Notes: generated by a model not told the origin, from the letters alone. A stretch of 40,674 nucleotides of DNA from an uncultured Roseburia sp. (GCA_900539115.1 UQAQ01000026.1:1-40674); one strand, 5' to 3'. Positions 14,584 to 23,822 are shown, counted from the first letter of the stretch. Made by a program: numbers and translations.

Positions 14584-16899
14584 ATGCAAAAGATTATGAA
14601 ACGTATAATGGCAGTTGTATTGCTGGTGTCGATGGCAGTGGCGTCGATAGGAATTGTGCCGCGGAAAGCTGAAGCGTCAACGACCTACCAGTACAAAGCA
14701 AATTTGAGGAATTTGCTAAGTGACTATCAGTATGTGGTGAAAGAAAACCTTGAGGTAAAAACACATACTATGGGAGGCGTGGCTGTAGGTGGAAATTGTA
14801 AAATGGCTGACTTCGCAGATGCTATGGTGAGCCCAAGTTATGCAGGGAATCTAGTGAAAGTGGGAAATGTAAAGGACACACCTTCGACAGGAGTTCCGGA
14901 GGGGTACCACACCAAAAAATTCTACTATACCTGCAAAGAGGACAATGCTTTTGAAAATTATCAGGCCTCAAAATTTGAACAAAATACATATTTGGATATG
15001 GTGTCGGCTTTTCACACCATTCAGTCTGAATCGACAGCTCTTGTATCCGGGGCAGAAAAAGCAGTGGTAACCGGAAATAAGATTATAATTGATTTTTCAA
15101 AAGCAAAAAAGTATGAAGTGCCGGCAAATCTGATCTCGAGTGACCGAAGTGTGACATTGGACATTGTAGGGATGGCATCTCCGGACGATCTGCGTGATGA
15201 GGAATACAGCATTTCTGTTACCGGATTAAAAGATACAATAGTTTTTGTTGATTTTGGGGCAACCAGCAAGCCGGCAGCTGCAGATAAAATTTTGCCGGTT
15301 ACTTGGAATGGTCAGCCGATGAACAATAAATTGAAAAAAATATCATCGGATAATTATGCCGGGGCTCAGTTTGTAAATTCCGGTATGAAATTGATCTGGA
15401 ATTTCCCGGATGCAACAAAAATGATGGCAGAATACATCTCGGGGCATTTTGTGGCACCGCAGGCGGATCTTACAATCAGTGGCGGAAATTTTGAGGGAGG
15501 TGTAATTGCTAAAAGTGTGACCTCTGGTGCGGAGGGACATTTTTACCCATATTTTAAAGTGGGAACAGCTCGTGATACTGTACCTGGGGCGAAACCGGCA
15601 TTGAAGATTATTGAGACAGCATTGGTAAAAGTGCTGGTCGAAGTAGGAGATGACGAGGAAATTAAATTTATTAAGGATAAAGGCGGTAATGATGTTGTTA
15701 TCAATTCGGATAATGCAGATTACCAGTGGCAGGTATTTGACAAAGAAACAGGTACATGGAATGACATCCCGGGAGCAAATGGGACAGTTTTAAATCCTGA
15801 CAAGAGCTTGGAAGGAAAACAGATACAATGTACCGTGACGGGGAAAAACGACTATACCGGGCAGGCGGTTGCAGAAGGCGTTGTGCGAGCTCTTCCGCCG
15901 GTGGAAAAACAGACGAGTGAGACGAGTATAACCATTGAAGCAGAGGATGGCTTTGAATACGAAATCCGGGATAAGAGCGGCAATATTGTAATGCCATGGG
16001 TGACGGATGGATGTGCGAAAGATGGAGATGGCGTGACAGGAAGTATTATATTTAACGGTTTAAAATCAGATACTTCTTATGATGTGGTAAAACGCGCTGC
16101 AGATTTGGCTGTCACGGAAAGCCGTATTACGGAAATGCGTACAAAAAGTGCCAATCCTTCACCAAGTTTAGTTCCAAATCCAGGCAGCACGCCGAAGGCG
16201 ACACCGAGTGCAACGCCAGGTGTGACTACAGATGGTACCAGCGGTACGCAAACGACAGAGAAAAAGTCAGGAGAAACGCCAAAGACAACATTGCCGCCGG
16301 AAGATCAGCCGATTGGAAAGGGCTCCGTGGAATTGAAAATTCCAACGATTGTTATGAAGAAAATTATGGCGCCGAAGATGAAATTCCGCATCAAACTTTT
16401 GAATCAAAAAGGAGCAAAGGTAAGATGCAGCTCCAGTAATAAAAAGATAGCGACGATTGACAAGAACGGACTGGTCAAGACAAAGAAAAAACTGGGAAAA
16501 GCCAAGTTAGTTATCAATGTGACAAAAGGAAAGAAAAAAATCCAGTATATCGTTAATCTTGTAGTCCGCACAACGATTAAGAAAAACTACAGTTTATATA
16601 AGTATAAAACAAGTTACAAATATCCAAGCGTAAGCTTATACAAACTGCTTCCAAAAGGGAAGACATATAAGATTCAGCTTCTGCATCTGAATAAGACCGC
16701 AAAAGTAACTTATAAGTCCAGTAAACCGTCTATCGCTAAGGTTGACAAAAAAGGAAAAGTGACACCGGTGAAAAACGGGCGGGCTGATATTACAGTAACG
16801 ATTGTGCAAAATGGAATTACGTACAAATATTTTGTTGTAGTCCGATCGACGGAAAAGGGCGTGGAGTCCAATACCTCGTATTTGAAAGTGATTCGATAA
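14584..16899 (+). CDS. Secreted choice-of-anchor-A domain surface protein with Ig-like C-terminal repeats
   Basis: A 771-residue exported protein. Residues 1-32 are a signal peptide (basic start, hydrophobic core, cleavage near AEA). Residues 35-330 match the choice-of-anchor A domain, with MGGVAVGGN near the start and ISGHFVAPQADLTISGGNFEGGVIA later. An Ig-like or Ig-fold segment follows (about 370-530), then a Pro/Thr/Ser linker. Two Big2-like domains with Lys-rich strands end the protein (about 585-760), each with a SSNKKIATID or SSKPSIAKVD core. No LPXTG or terminal TM is seen. It is probably a wall-associated adhesin-like protein. The frame extends 26 codons upstream, but GGGAGAG precedes the ATG at 14584. 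Confidence 0.85.
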   Translation: MQKIMKRIMAVVLLVSMAVASIGIVPRKAEASTTYQYKANLRNLLSDYQYVVKENLEVKTHTMGGVAVGGNCKMADFADAMVSPSYAGNLVKVGNVKDTPSTGVPEGYHTKKFYYTCKEDNAFENYQASKFEQNTYLDMVSAFHTIQSESTALVSGAEKAVVTGNKIIIDFSKAKKYEVPANLISSDRSVTLDIVGMASPDDLRDEEYSISVTGLKDTIVFVDFGATSKPAAADKILPVTWNGQPMNNKLKKISSDNYAGAQFVNSGMKLIWNFPDATKMMAEYISGHFVAPQADLTISGGNFEGGVIAKSVTSGAEGHFYPYFKVGTARDTVPGAKPALKIIETALVKVLVEVGDDEEIKFIKDKGGNDVVINSDNADYQWQVFDKETGTWNDIPGANGTVLNPDKSLEGKQIQCTVTGKNDYTGQAVAEGVVRALPPVEKQTSETSITIEAEDGFEYEIRDKSGNIVMPWVTDGCAKDGDGVTGSIIFNGLKSDTSYDVVKRAADLAVTESRITEMRTKSANPSPSLVPNPGSTPKATPSATPGVTTDGTSGTQTTEKKSGETPKTTLPPEDQPIGKGSVELKIPTIVMKKIMAPKMKFRIKLLNQKGAKVRCSSSNKKIATIDKNGLVKTKKKLGKAKLVINVTKGKKKIQYIVNLVVRTTIKKNYSLYKYKTSYKYPSVSLYKLLPKGKTYKIQLLHLNKTAKVTYKSSKPSIAKVDKKGKVTPVKNGRADITVTIVQNGITYKYFVVVRSTEKGVESNTSYLKVIR

Positions 16900-16926
16900 A
16901 ATTGCAATTTTTCTACTGAAAAACTC

Positions 16927-16956
16927 TTGACAAATCAAGGCCACACGAGCTATAAT
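16927..16956 (+). promoter_or_regulatory. Promoter of the str (rpsL) cluster
   Basis: TTGACA (16927-16932), an 18-nt spacer, then TATAAT (16951-16956). The start site would be near 16963. The -10 box and start lie inside the loop of the preceding terminator, so the new transcript carries only the 3' arm and escapes termination. Confidence 0.8.
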
Positions 16957-16985
16957 AATCTAGCATGCGTTCGTGTGGTCTTTTT
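16939..16985 (+). terminator. Terminator of the surface protein gene, overlapping the rpsL promoter
   Basis: Arms GGCCACACGA (16939-16948) and TCGTGTGGTC (16971-16980), with one G-U pair, followed by TTTTT. The 22-nt loop holds the TATAAT of the str promoter. Confidence 0.75.
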
Positions 16986-17078
16986 GTGTACAAAAAAACG
17001 GCACTGACGGCATGACAATTCTACATTTACTTTATAAAAAAAGTGTGGATTCAAAAAAACTACAGGAGGTGAAAATTA

Positions 17079-17498
17079 ATGCCAACTTTTAACCAATTAG
17101 TAAAGCAGGGTAGAAAATCGGTTGCTAAGAAATCAAATTCTCCAGCACTTCAGTACACTTACAACTCACTGAAGAAGAAATCTACAGAGAGTGCTTCTCC
17201 ACAGAAACGTGGTGTTTGTACTGTTGTTCGTACTGCTACACCTAAGAAGCCTAACTCAGCACTTCGTAAGATTGCCAGAGTTCGTCTTTCCAATGGTATC
17301 GAGGTAACAAGTTATATTCCTGGTGAAGGTCATAACCTTCAGGAGCATAGCGTTGTTATGATTCGTGGAGGAAGAGTAAAAGACCTTCCAGGTACACGTT
17401 ATCATATCATCCGTGGAACACTTGATACTGCAGGTGTTGCTAACAGAAAGCAGGCTCGTTCCAAATATGGTGCGAAGAGACCGAAAGCAGGCAAATAA
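17079..17498 (+). CDS. rpsL: 30S ribosomal protein S12
   Basis: A 139-residue S12 with the decoding-site signature TPKKPNSALRKIARVRL and the second conserved loop GGRVKDLPGTRYHI. Lysines at the classical streptomycin-resistance positions are present (TPKKPNS and GRVKDLP). It is the first gene of the rpsL-rpsG-fusA-tuf cluster. AGGAGG precedes the ATG. The leader from the promoter to the start is about 115 nt. Gene length and order are typical for Clostridia. Confidence 0.98.
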   Translation: MPTFNQLVKQGRKSVAKKSNSPALQYTYNSLKKKSTESASPQKRGVCTVVRTATPKKPNSALRKIARVRLSNGIEVTSYIPGEGHNLQEHSVVMIRGGRVKDLPGTRYHIIRGTLDTAGVANRKQARSKYGAKRPKAGK

Positions 17499-17656
17499 TT
17501 CATATTTGTCATTACTAAAATTAAAAGTACCGGATTAATTTTTGCATCATATTTTATAGATTTTATATTTATTAAAGGAAGAAGCAAGACTTAAACTGGT
17601 GCGGACACAGAAGTGAGTACCTGTGAATTAATAATATTATTAAGGAGGGAAGTAAC

Positions 17657-18127
17657 GTGCCACGTAAAGGACATATTCCAAAAAGAGACGTGCTGGCAGA
17701 TCCAGTTTACAAAAACAAAGTCGTTACTAAGCTGATCAACAACATTATGTTGGACGGTAAAAAAGGTGTAGCTCAGAAAATCGTTTACGGCGCTTTTGAT
17801 GAAATCGCTGAGAAGACAGGAAAAGACGCTATCGAAGTATTCGAGGAAGCTATGAACAACGTTATGCCTGAACTCGAAGTAAAGGCTAGACGTATCGGTG
17901 GTTCCACTTATCAGGTTCCAATCGAAGTAAAACCAGATCGTAGACAGGCTTTGGCTCTTCGTTGGCTGACTCTTTATTCACGTAACCGTGGAGAGAAGAC
18001 AATGAAAGAAAGACTTGCCAGTGAAATCATGGATGCAGCAAACAATACTGGTTCATCCGTGAAGAAGAAAGAAGATATGCACAAGATGGCTGAGGCAAAT
18101 AAAGCATTTGCACACTATCGTTGGTAA
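17657..18127 (+). CDS. rpsG: 30S ribosomal protein S7
   Basis: A 156-residue S7, the primary 16S rRNA binder that nucleates assembly of the 30S head. It opens with MPRKGHIPKRD and has the family regions GGSTYQVPIEV and ALRWL. The start is GTG at 17657 with AAGGAGGG upstream. It sits 158 nt after rpsL; that gap contains no obvious gene or terminator. Confidence 0.98.
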   Translation: MPRKGHIPKRDVLADPVYKNKVVTKLINNIMLDGKKGVAQKIVYGAFDEIAEKTGKDAIEVFEEAMNNVMPELEVKARRIGGSTYQVPIEVKPDRRQALALRWLTLYSRNRGEKTMKERLASEIMDAANNTGSSVKKKEDMHKMAEANKAFAHYRW

Positions 18128-18213
18128 TCGCATGCAGACCGGACACAAAGTGGACGGTGCTGAATGGCGGATGCCTTGCGCATGAGACGAGAATAAATTA
18201 GGAGGAAAAGAAC

Positions 18214-20331
18214 TTGGCTGGAAGAGAATATCCATTAGAGCGTACCAGAAATATTGGTATCATGGCTCATATCGATGCTGGTAAAACAACATTGACAGAG
18301 CGTATCCTTTATTATACTGGTGTAAACTATAAAATTGGTGAGACTCATGATGGTGCTTCTACCATGGACTGGATGGAGCAGGAGCAGGAAAGAGGTATTA
18401 CAATTACTTCTGCTGCTACAACCTGCCACTGGACTTTGGAAGATCACCACAAACCAAAAGCGGGTGCTTTGGAGCATCGTATCAATATCATCGATACTCC
18501 GGGACACGTTGACTTCACTGTAGAAGTTGAGCGTTCCCTGCGTGTATTGGATGGTGCTGTCGGTGTATTCGACGCAAAAGCCGGTGTAGAGCCTCAGTCA
18601 GAAAATGTATGGCGTCAGGCTGACACATACAATGTACCTCGTATGGCATTCATCAATAAGATGGATAAAATGGGTGCAGATTTCTTTTATTCGGTTCAGA
18701 CGATCATTGACCGTTTGGGCAAAAATGCAATTCCTGTACAGATTCCAATCGGTAAGGAAGATGACTTTATCGGTTTGATCGATCTGTTTGAGATGGAAGC
18801 ATACTATTACAAAGATGATAAGGGCGAAGAAATCGAAATCACAGAGATTCCTGATGACTTGAAAGATCTTGCTCAGGAATGGCATGACAACCTTGTAGAA
18901 AAAGTCTGCGAGTTGGATGATGATTTGATGGAAATGTACATTGAGGGAGAAGAGCCTACCATCGATGCGATGAAGGCTGCTCTTCGTAAAGGTACGATCG
19001 CTAGTGAAGCAGTTCCTGTATTCTGTGGTTCTGCATATAAAAACAAAGGTGTTCAGAAGATGTTGGATGGTGTTATCGAATACATGCCAGCGCCAACAGA
19101 TATCCCTGACATCACAGGAGTTGACGAAGATGGTAACGAAGTGACTCGTAAATCTTCTGATGACGAGCCATTCGCCGCTCTGGCATTTAAGATCATGTCA
19201 GACCCATTCGTTGGAAAACTCGCATTCTTCCGTGTATATTCCGGTACAATGAACTCCGGTTCTTACGTATTGAATGCTACAAAAGGAAAGAAAGAGCGTG
19301 TAGGACGTATCGTACAGATGCACGCAAACAAACGTAACGAAATTGATAAGGTTTACTCCGGAGATATCGCCGCAGCTGTTGGTTTCAAAGTAACTACAAC
19401 GGGTGATACAATCTGTGATGAGCAGCATCCGGTAATCCTTGAGTCCATGGAATTCCCTGAACCGGTTATCGAGCTCGCTATCGAGCCTAAGACAAAGAAT
19501 GACCAGGGTAAAATGGGTGAAGCTCTTGCAAAACTTGCAGAAGAAGATCCTACATTCCGTGCTCATACAGATCAGGAAACTGGTCAGACAATCATCGCAG
19601 GTATGGGTGAACTTCACCTCGATGTCATCGTAGACCGTCTGCTTCGTGAATTCAAAGTAGAGGCAAATGTAGGTGCACCTCAGGTTGCTTACAAAGAGAC
19701 ATTTACAACCCCTGTTGATATTGACAGTAAATACGCAAAACAGTCTGGTGGACGTGGACAGTACGGACACTGTAAAGTTAAATTCGAGCCTATGGATCCA
19801 AACGGCGAAGAGACATTTATCTTCGAGTCTACTGTAGTCGGTGGTGCAATTCCTAAGGAATACATCCCAGCAGTTGGAGAAGGTATCGAAGAAGCAGCAC
19901 AGGCTGGTATTCTTGGCGGCTTCCCTGTACTTGGTGTAAAAGCTACGGTATGGGATGGTTCTTACCATGAAGTCGATTCCAGTGAAATGGCATTCCATAT
20001 CGCTGGTTCCATGGCATTCAAAGATGCTATGAAGAAAGGTAACGCAGTACTTCTTGAGCCTATCATGAAAGTCGAAGTAACAATGCCTGAGGAATACATG
20101 GGCGATGTTATCGGAAGCTTGAATGCAAAACGTGGACAGATCGAAGGAATGGAAGACATCGGTGGAGGAAAACTCGTAAGAGCTTATGTACCTCTTGCTG
20201 AAATGTTCGGATATTCTACAGAGCTTCGTTCCGCTACTCAGGGTCGTGGAAACTACTCCATGTTCTTCGAGAAATATGCACAGGCTCCAAAGAATGTTCA
20301 GGATAAAGTTCTCGCACAGAGAAATGACTAA
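18214..20331 (+). CDS. fusA: Translation elongation factor G
   Basis: A 705-residue EF-G GTPase that drives ribosomal translocation. GTPase motifs are AHIDAGKTT (G1), RGITITSAAT (switch I), DTPGHVDF (G3) and NKMDK (G4), followed by domains II-V ending in the conserved GRGNYSM region. The start is TTG at 18214, which encodes the initiator Met before AGREYPLERTRNIG, with AGGAGG 9 nt upstream. No ATG gives a full-length protein. Codon use is highly biased as expected for an abundant protein. Confidence 0.98.
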   Translation: MAGREYPLERTRNIGIMAHIDAGKTTLTERILYYTGVNYKIGETHDGASTMDWMEQEQERGITITSAATTCHWTLEDHHKPKAGALEHRINIIDTPGHVDFTVEVERSLRVLDGAVGVFDAKAGVEPQSENVWRQADTYNVPRMAFINKMDKMGADFFYSVQTIIDRLGKNAIPVQIPIGKEDDFIGLIDLFEMEAYYYKDDKGEEIEITEIPDDLKDLAQEWHDNLVEKVCELDDDLMEMYIEGEEPTIDAMKAALRKGTIASEAVPVFCGSAYKNKGVQKMLDGVIEYMPAPTDIPDITGVDEDGNEVTRKSSDDEPFAALAFKIMSDPFVGKLAFFRVYSGTMNSGSYVLNATKGKKERVGRIVQMHANKRNEIDKVYSGDIAAAVGFKVTTTGDTICDEQHPVILESMEFPEPVIELAIEPKTKNDQGKMGEALAKLAEEDPTFRAHTDQETGQTIIAGMGELHLDVIVDRLLREFKVEANVGAPQVAYKETFTTPVDIDSKYAKQSGGRGQYGHCKVKFEPMDPNGEETFIFESTVVGGAIPKEYIPAVGEGIEEAAQAGILGGFPVLGVKATVWDGSYHEVDSSEMAFHIAGSMAFKDAMKKGNAVLLEPIMKVEVTMPEEYMGDVIGSLNAKRGQIEGMEDIGGGKLVRAYVPLAEMFGYSTELRSATQGRGNYSMFFEKYAQAPKNVQDKVLAQRND

Positions 20332-20363
20332 TAAATTTGTCGATATATTTTAACGATTGGGTG

Positions 20364-20392
20364 TTGCTTTTTTGAGAGAAATCCCCTATAAT
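20364..20392 (+). promoter_or_regulatory. Separate promoter for tuf
   Basis: TTGCTT (20364-20369), a 17-nt spacer, then TATAAT (20387-20392), 71 bp before the tuf ATG and after the fusA stop. EF-Tu could thus be made in excess over the upstream genes. Confidence 0.7.
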
Positions 20393-20462
20393 GTATGTAT
20401 ATTGGCACGTAAAGCAAAATTTCTAAAACAAAAATAAAAAAATGTTAGGAGGACGTTTAGAA

Positions 20463-21650
20463 ATGGCTAAGGAAAAATATGTAAGAACGAAACCACATTG
20501 TAACATTGGTACAATTGGACACGTAGACCACGGTAAAACAACATTGACAGCTGCTATTACAAAAGTATTGGCTGCAAGAGTTGCAGGTAATGAGGCAACT
20601 GACTTTGAAAATATCGATAAAGCTCCAGAAGAAAGAGAGCGTGGTATCACAATCTCTACTGCACACGTTGAGTATGAGACAGAGAAGAGACATTACGCAC
20701 ACGTTGACTGCCCAGGACATGCTGACTACGTTAAGAACATGATCACCGGTGCTGCTCAGATGGATGGTGCTATCCTCGTAGTAGCTGCTACAGACGGTGT
20801 TATGGCTCAGACAAAAGAGCATATCCTTCTTTCCCGTCAGGTAGGTGTTCCTTACATCATCGTATTCATGAACAAATGTGACATGGTTGATGACGAAGAA
20901 CTCCTTGAACTCGTAGAGATGGAAATTACTGAGATCCTTGAAGAGTATGACTTCACAGACTGCCCAATCATCAAAGGTTCTGCATTGAAAGCTTTGGAAG
21001 ATCCAAACGGCGAGTGGGGCGACAAGATCATGGAACTCATGGATACTGTAGATTCTTATATCCCAGATCCAGAGCGTGACACAGATAAACCTTTCGTAAT
21101 GCCTATCGAGGACGTATTCTCTATCACAGGACGTGGTACTGTTGCTACAGGACGTGTAGAGGCTGGTACACTTCACTTGAACGACGAAGTTGAAATCGTT
21201 GGTATCAAAGAAGAAACTCAGAAATCCGTTGTAACCGGTATCGAGATGTTCCACAAAGAGTTGGATGAAGCTCAGGCTGGTGACAACGCTGGTGTACTTC
21301 TTCGTGGTATCCAGAAAACAGACATCGAAAGAGGACAGGTTCTTTGTCAGCCAGGAACTCTTACATGTCATACAAAATTCACAGCTCAGGTTTACGTATT
21401 GACTAAGGACGAGGGTGGACGTCATACTCCATTCTTCAACAACTATCGTCCACAGTTCTACTTCCGTACAACTGACGTAACAGGTGTTATCGAACTTCCA
21501 GAAGGAACAGAGATGTGCATGCCTGGTGATAACGTAGAAATGACAATCGAATTGATTCACCCAATCGCTATGAGCCAGGGTCTTACATTCGCTATCCGCG
21601 AAGGTGGTAGAACAGTAGGTTCAGGACGTGTTGCTACTATCATTGAGTAA
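20463..21650 (+). CDS. tuf: Translation elongation factor Tu
   Basis: A 395-residue EF-Tu that delivers aminoacyl-tRNA to the ribosome. Motifs are GHVDHGKTT (G1), DCPGHADY (G3), NKCD (G4) and the C-terminal domain ending RTVGSGRVATIIE. AGGAGG lies before the ATG at 20463; the frame runs 7 codons further upstream into the RBS. The last 54 bp are the integration target of the following element and recur at 29618-29671. As the integrase acts at the 3' end, the element probably restores the last codons, so the present tuf 3' end may be element-derived and the distal copy original. The protein remains intact. Confidence 0.98.
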   Translation: MAKEKYVRTKPHCNIGTIGHVDHGKTTLTAAITKVLAARVAGNEATDFENIDKAPEERERGITISTAHVEYETEKRHYAHVDCPGHADYVKNMITGAAQMDGAILVVAATDGVMAQTKEHILLSRQVGVPYIIVFMNKCDMVDDEELLELVEMEITEILEEYDFTDCPIIKGSALKALEDPNGEWGDKIMELMDTVDSYIPDPERDTDKPFVMPIEDVFSITGRGTVATGRVEAGTLHLNDEVEIVGIKEETQKSVVTGIEMFHKELDEAQAGDNAGVLLRGIQKTDIERGQVLCQPGTLTCHTKFTAQVYVLTKDEGGRHTPFFNNYRPQFYFRTTDVTGVIELPEGTEMCMPGDNVEMTIELIHPIAMSQGLTFAIREGGRTVGSGRVATIIE

Positions 21651-21690
21651 TCACGTTAACTTTGAGTCAAGCGAACGATTGAAATAATAA

Positions 21691-21730
21691 AATGTCCATT
21701 GGCAAGCTTGCTTGCTGATGGGCATTTTTT
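21691..21730 (+). terminator. Terminator directly downstream of tuf
   Basis: Imperfect stem from AATGTCCATTGGCAAGC to GCTTGCTGATGGGCATT, followed by TTTTTT (21725-21730). It lies inside the element, so the element brings its own terminator for tuf. A second perfect dyad, ACACGGACATT/AATGTCCGTGT, follows at 21738-21764. Confidence 0.8.
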
Positions 21731-21854
21731 ATTGAAAACACGGACATTTGACGAATGTCCGTGTAGGGATTGTCGCGAAGCGGCAAGACCGTATCGTGAG
21801 CGGAATTGAGGGCGGTGCTTATCCTGCTTTTCATAATTTTCCTCTATTAAAACA

Positions 21855-21876
21855 GCCAGCCGGGACACCGACTGGC
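21855..21876 (-). terminator. Terminator of the element's repressor gene
   Basis: On the minus strand the stem GCCAGTCGG/CCGGCTGGC is followed by TGTTTTAAT. It sits 20 bp past the repressor stop codon and touches the left arm-type repeat. Confidence 0.6.
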
Positions 21877-21890
21877 AACATTTTGGCAAC
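21873..21890. repeat. Left copy of the 18-bp end repeat (candidate integrase arm site)
   Basis: TGGCAACATTTTGGCAAC, with two TGGCAAC units 11 bp apart (one helical turn), identical and in the same orientation as at 29498-29515. This pattern is typical of arm-type binding sites of tyrosine integrases; the assignment is inference. Confidence 0.65.
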
Positions 21891-21895
21891 GATTT

Positions 21896-22384
21896 TTATT
21901 TTCTGATTTTTGAATTCGTTTTATTGGCTTCTGCAAGTTGATTTTTCCTTGTCTCATCCGTATGTCTCATTGCAATCACATTTTCTGAATCAATGACCTG
22001 TCTCCGACCCTCATCATCCAGAACAAAGAATTTTGTAATAAGTTCATGAAGGATAGGATAATCTTTGTGTTCAAACAAATCTAATTCTACATTCATTCTC
22101 ATCTTACGATAGGCACGGCGGTTGTGCAGCTCAGATGTTTCCCCATGAGATTCTGGCAAAGGTGGTTCAAATTCCTCTATATCATAAGGATTATCCTTTG
22201 TCAGCATATTAATATCAATACCTAAGACACTAGCCAGGCGAATGGCAAAATCATATCGTACAGATGTATCACGGCGAATGATGGTATAAAGTGTTTGTTG
22301 TTTCATATGCGCTTCTTTTGCACATTTTGCTATAGTCCAGCCCTTTTTATCAATTGCTTCTTTTAAATTCTGTCCATATCCCAT
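21896..22384 (-). CDS. XRE/cI-like transcriptional repressor of the element
   Basis: A 162-residue protein with an N-terminal helix-turn-helix (about residues 6-60: NLKEAIDKKGWTIAKCAKEAHMKQQTLYTI), then a linker and a C-terminal region without a recognisable peptidase motif. It is divergently placed against the excisionase/integrase operon, as is usual for repressors of integrative elements and phages. The frame extends 18 codons upstream, but GGAGGG precedes the ATG at 22384. Several TTATTCA half-sites and a perfect palindrome lie between the two divergent promoters and are its likely operators. Confidence 0.85.
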   Translation of the reverse strand: MGYGQNLKEAIDKKGWTIAKCAKEAHMKQQTLYTIIRRDTSVRYDFAIRLASVLGIDINMLTKDNPYDIEEFEPPLPESHGETSELHNRRAYRKMRMNVELDLFEHKDYPILHELITKFFVLDDEGRRQVIDSENVIAMRHTDETRKNQLAEANKTNSKIRK

Positions 22385-22409
22385 AACGACCCTCCGATTA
22401 AATTCTAGT

Positions 22410-22438
22410 ACTATAGATAAAGGATAACACAAAAACAA
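22410..22438 (-). promoter_or_regulatory. Promoter of the element's repressor
   Basis: On the minus strand TTGTTT (22433-22438), a 17-nt spacer, then TATAGT (22410-22415). Confidence 0.6.
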
Positions 22439-22441
22439 AAA

Positions 22442-22521
22442 TTATTCAATGAAGAAAATTATTGACAATGAATAAAAATAATGATATTATTCATGTAAAT
22501 AACAAGTTATTCATTGAATAA
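22442..22521. promoter_or_regulatory. Divergent operator region with the excisionase-integrase promoter
   Basis: Plus-strand promoter TTGACA (22462-22467), a 17-nt spacer, then TATTAT (22485-22490). TTATTCA or its complement TGAATAA occurs at 22442-22448, 22469-22475 and 22487-22493, and as the perfect palindrome TTATTCATTGAATAA at 22507-22521. These sites overlap the spacer and -10 box and flank the start, a layout suited to repression by the neighbouring HTH protein. Confidence 0.7.
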
Positions 22522-22541
22522 TAGAAAGGAGGGAACCAGAT

Positions 22542-22727
22542 TTGCAACAAAAATATATGATGACTGCATATGATGTTGCAGAAGTTCTTGGCATATCACT
22601 TGGACAGGCATATAAAACAATCCGGAAATTAAATTCTGAATTGCGTGCAAGTGGTTATTACACTGTTCAAGGCAAAGTGCCAAAGGCTTATTGGGAAGAA
22701 AAATTCTACGGTTTTAGCAAGAAATAG
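22542..22727 (+). CDS. Small HTH protein, probable excisionase (Xis-like)
   Basis: A 61-residue basic protein with a winged-helix/MerR-like fold signature (MMTAYDVAEVLGISLGQAYKTIRKLN). It lies directly upstream of the integrase, 11 nt from its start, in the position and size range of Tn916-type excisionases and other recombination directionality factors. The start is a TTG at 22542 with AGGAGGG 8 nt upstream; an ATG five codons later is the alternative. It would bend DNA at the element ends and favour excision. It could also act as a regulator only. Confidence 0.8.
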   Translation: MQQKYMMTAYDVAEVLGISLGQAYKTIRKLNSELRASGYYTVQGKVPKAYWEEKFYGFSKK

Positions 22728-22738
22728 GAGGAAAAATC

Positions 22739-23809
22739 ATGGCAGTTTACAAAGATGAAAAGACATGGACCGTACAGTGCCGAATCAAAAATCGGGATGG
22801 CACTACGAAGCAGCACAAGAAACGAGGGTTCCTTACAAAAAAGGAAGCAAAAGAATATGAAAGCAAGATAACATCAAAAGTTCCGAAATGTCACATGAAG
22901 TTGAGTGAATTCTATGAAATCTATTTGTCAGATAAAAAGAATGAACTGAAATATCGGACGATATTGACAAAAAGGCAAATGATAGAAACTCATATACTGC
23001 CGTATTTTGGAGAAATGCTGTTAGACGAGATAACGGCAGAAGACATCCAGAATTGGCAGAACCAAATGTATGAAAAAAATTATGAGCCTACTTATTTACG
23101 AAGCATCGCTAACCAGCTTTCCGGAATGATGAATCATGCGTGTAATATTTACGGTATGCAGACAAGTCCCTATCGCAAAATTAGAAAGATGGGGAAAGCG
23201 GATGCAAACCGCATTGATTTTTGGACATATGACGAATATCAGCGTTTTATTCAGGAAATGAAAGATGATCCGATCTATTTTCCTGTATTTGAAACTCTAT
23301 ACTATACCGGAATGCGAGAAGGTGAATTGCTAGCGTTAAGTAAGGATATGATTGATTTGGCGAATAATGTAATTCACATTCGTAAGACATTTTATCGCAG
23401 GTACAAGGCTGACCATATTACGGAACCCAAAACGGAGAATTCCATTCGTGATATTGTGATACCACAGTTTTTGGCAGACGAGTTGAAAGAATATTTATCG
23501 CATTGTTATGAATTGGAAGATGGCGAGCGAATATTTAAAATGACAGCGGAGGCAGTTCAGCACAAGATGAAAAATGCGATAAAGAGACTTGGATTGAAAA
23601 TGATTCGAGTACATAGTCTGCGACACAGCCATGTGGCATTTCTTATCAATCGAGGTGTTCAGCCGTTGGAAATCAAGGAAAGACTGGGGCATAGAGATAT
23701 TAAAGTGACACTAAATACTTATGGACATTTATATCCTAATGCGCAGAAAAAGGTGGCAGATTTGTTGGATATGGAGTATAAAAAAGCTCCTACCAATACC
23801 AATGATTAG
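22739..23809 (+). CDS. int: Tyrosine recombinase / integrase
   Basis: A 356-residue phage-type integrase. An AP2-like arm-binding N-terminus (about 1-50) is followed by a core-binding SAM-like domain (52-145) and a catalytic domain. Catalytic residues are Arg193 (TGMREGE), His292 and Arg295 (HSLRHSH), His318 (LGHRD) and the nucleophile Tyr328 (NTYGHLYP). All look intact, so the enzyme is probably active. GGAGG precedes the ATG. It is the likely agent of insertion into the tuf 3' end: target duplications and arm-type repeats flank the element. Confidence 0.95.
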   Translation: MAVYKDEKTWTVQCRIKNRDGTTKQHKKRGFLTKKEAKEYESKITSKVPKCHMKLSEFYEIYLSDKKNELKYRTILTKRQMIETHILPYFGEMLLDEITAEDIQNWQNQMYEKNYEPTYLRSIANQLSGMMNHACNIYGMQTSPYRKIRKMGKADANRIDFWTYDEYQRFIQEMKDDPIYFPVFETLYYTGMREGELLALSKDMIDLANNVIHIRKTFYRRYKADHITEPKTENSIRDIVIPQFLADELKEYLSHCYELEDGERIFKMTAEAVQHKMKNAIKRLGLKMIRVHSLRHSHVAFLINRGVQPLEIKERLGHRDIKVTLNTYGHLYPNAQKKVADLLDMEYKKAPTNTND

Positions 23810-23822
23810 CAGGAGCAAAGCT

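Noticed and set aside
20457..21560. 367-codon open frame antisense to tuf
   Set aside because: It mirrors the strong codon bias of tuf and has Cys/Phe/Tyr-rich, low-similarity content. The antisense frames within pckA (12821-13504) and fusA (19198-19998) are rejected for the same reason.
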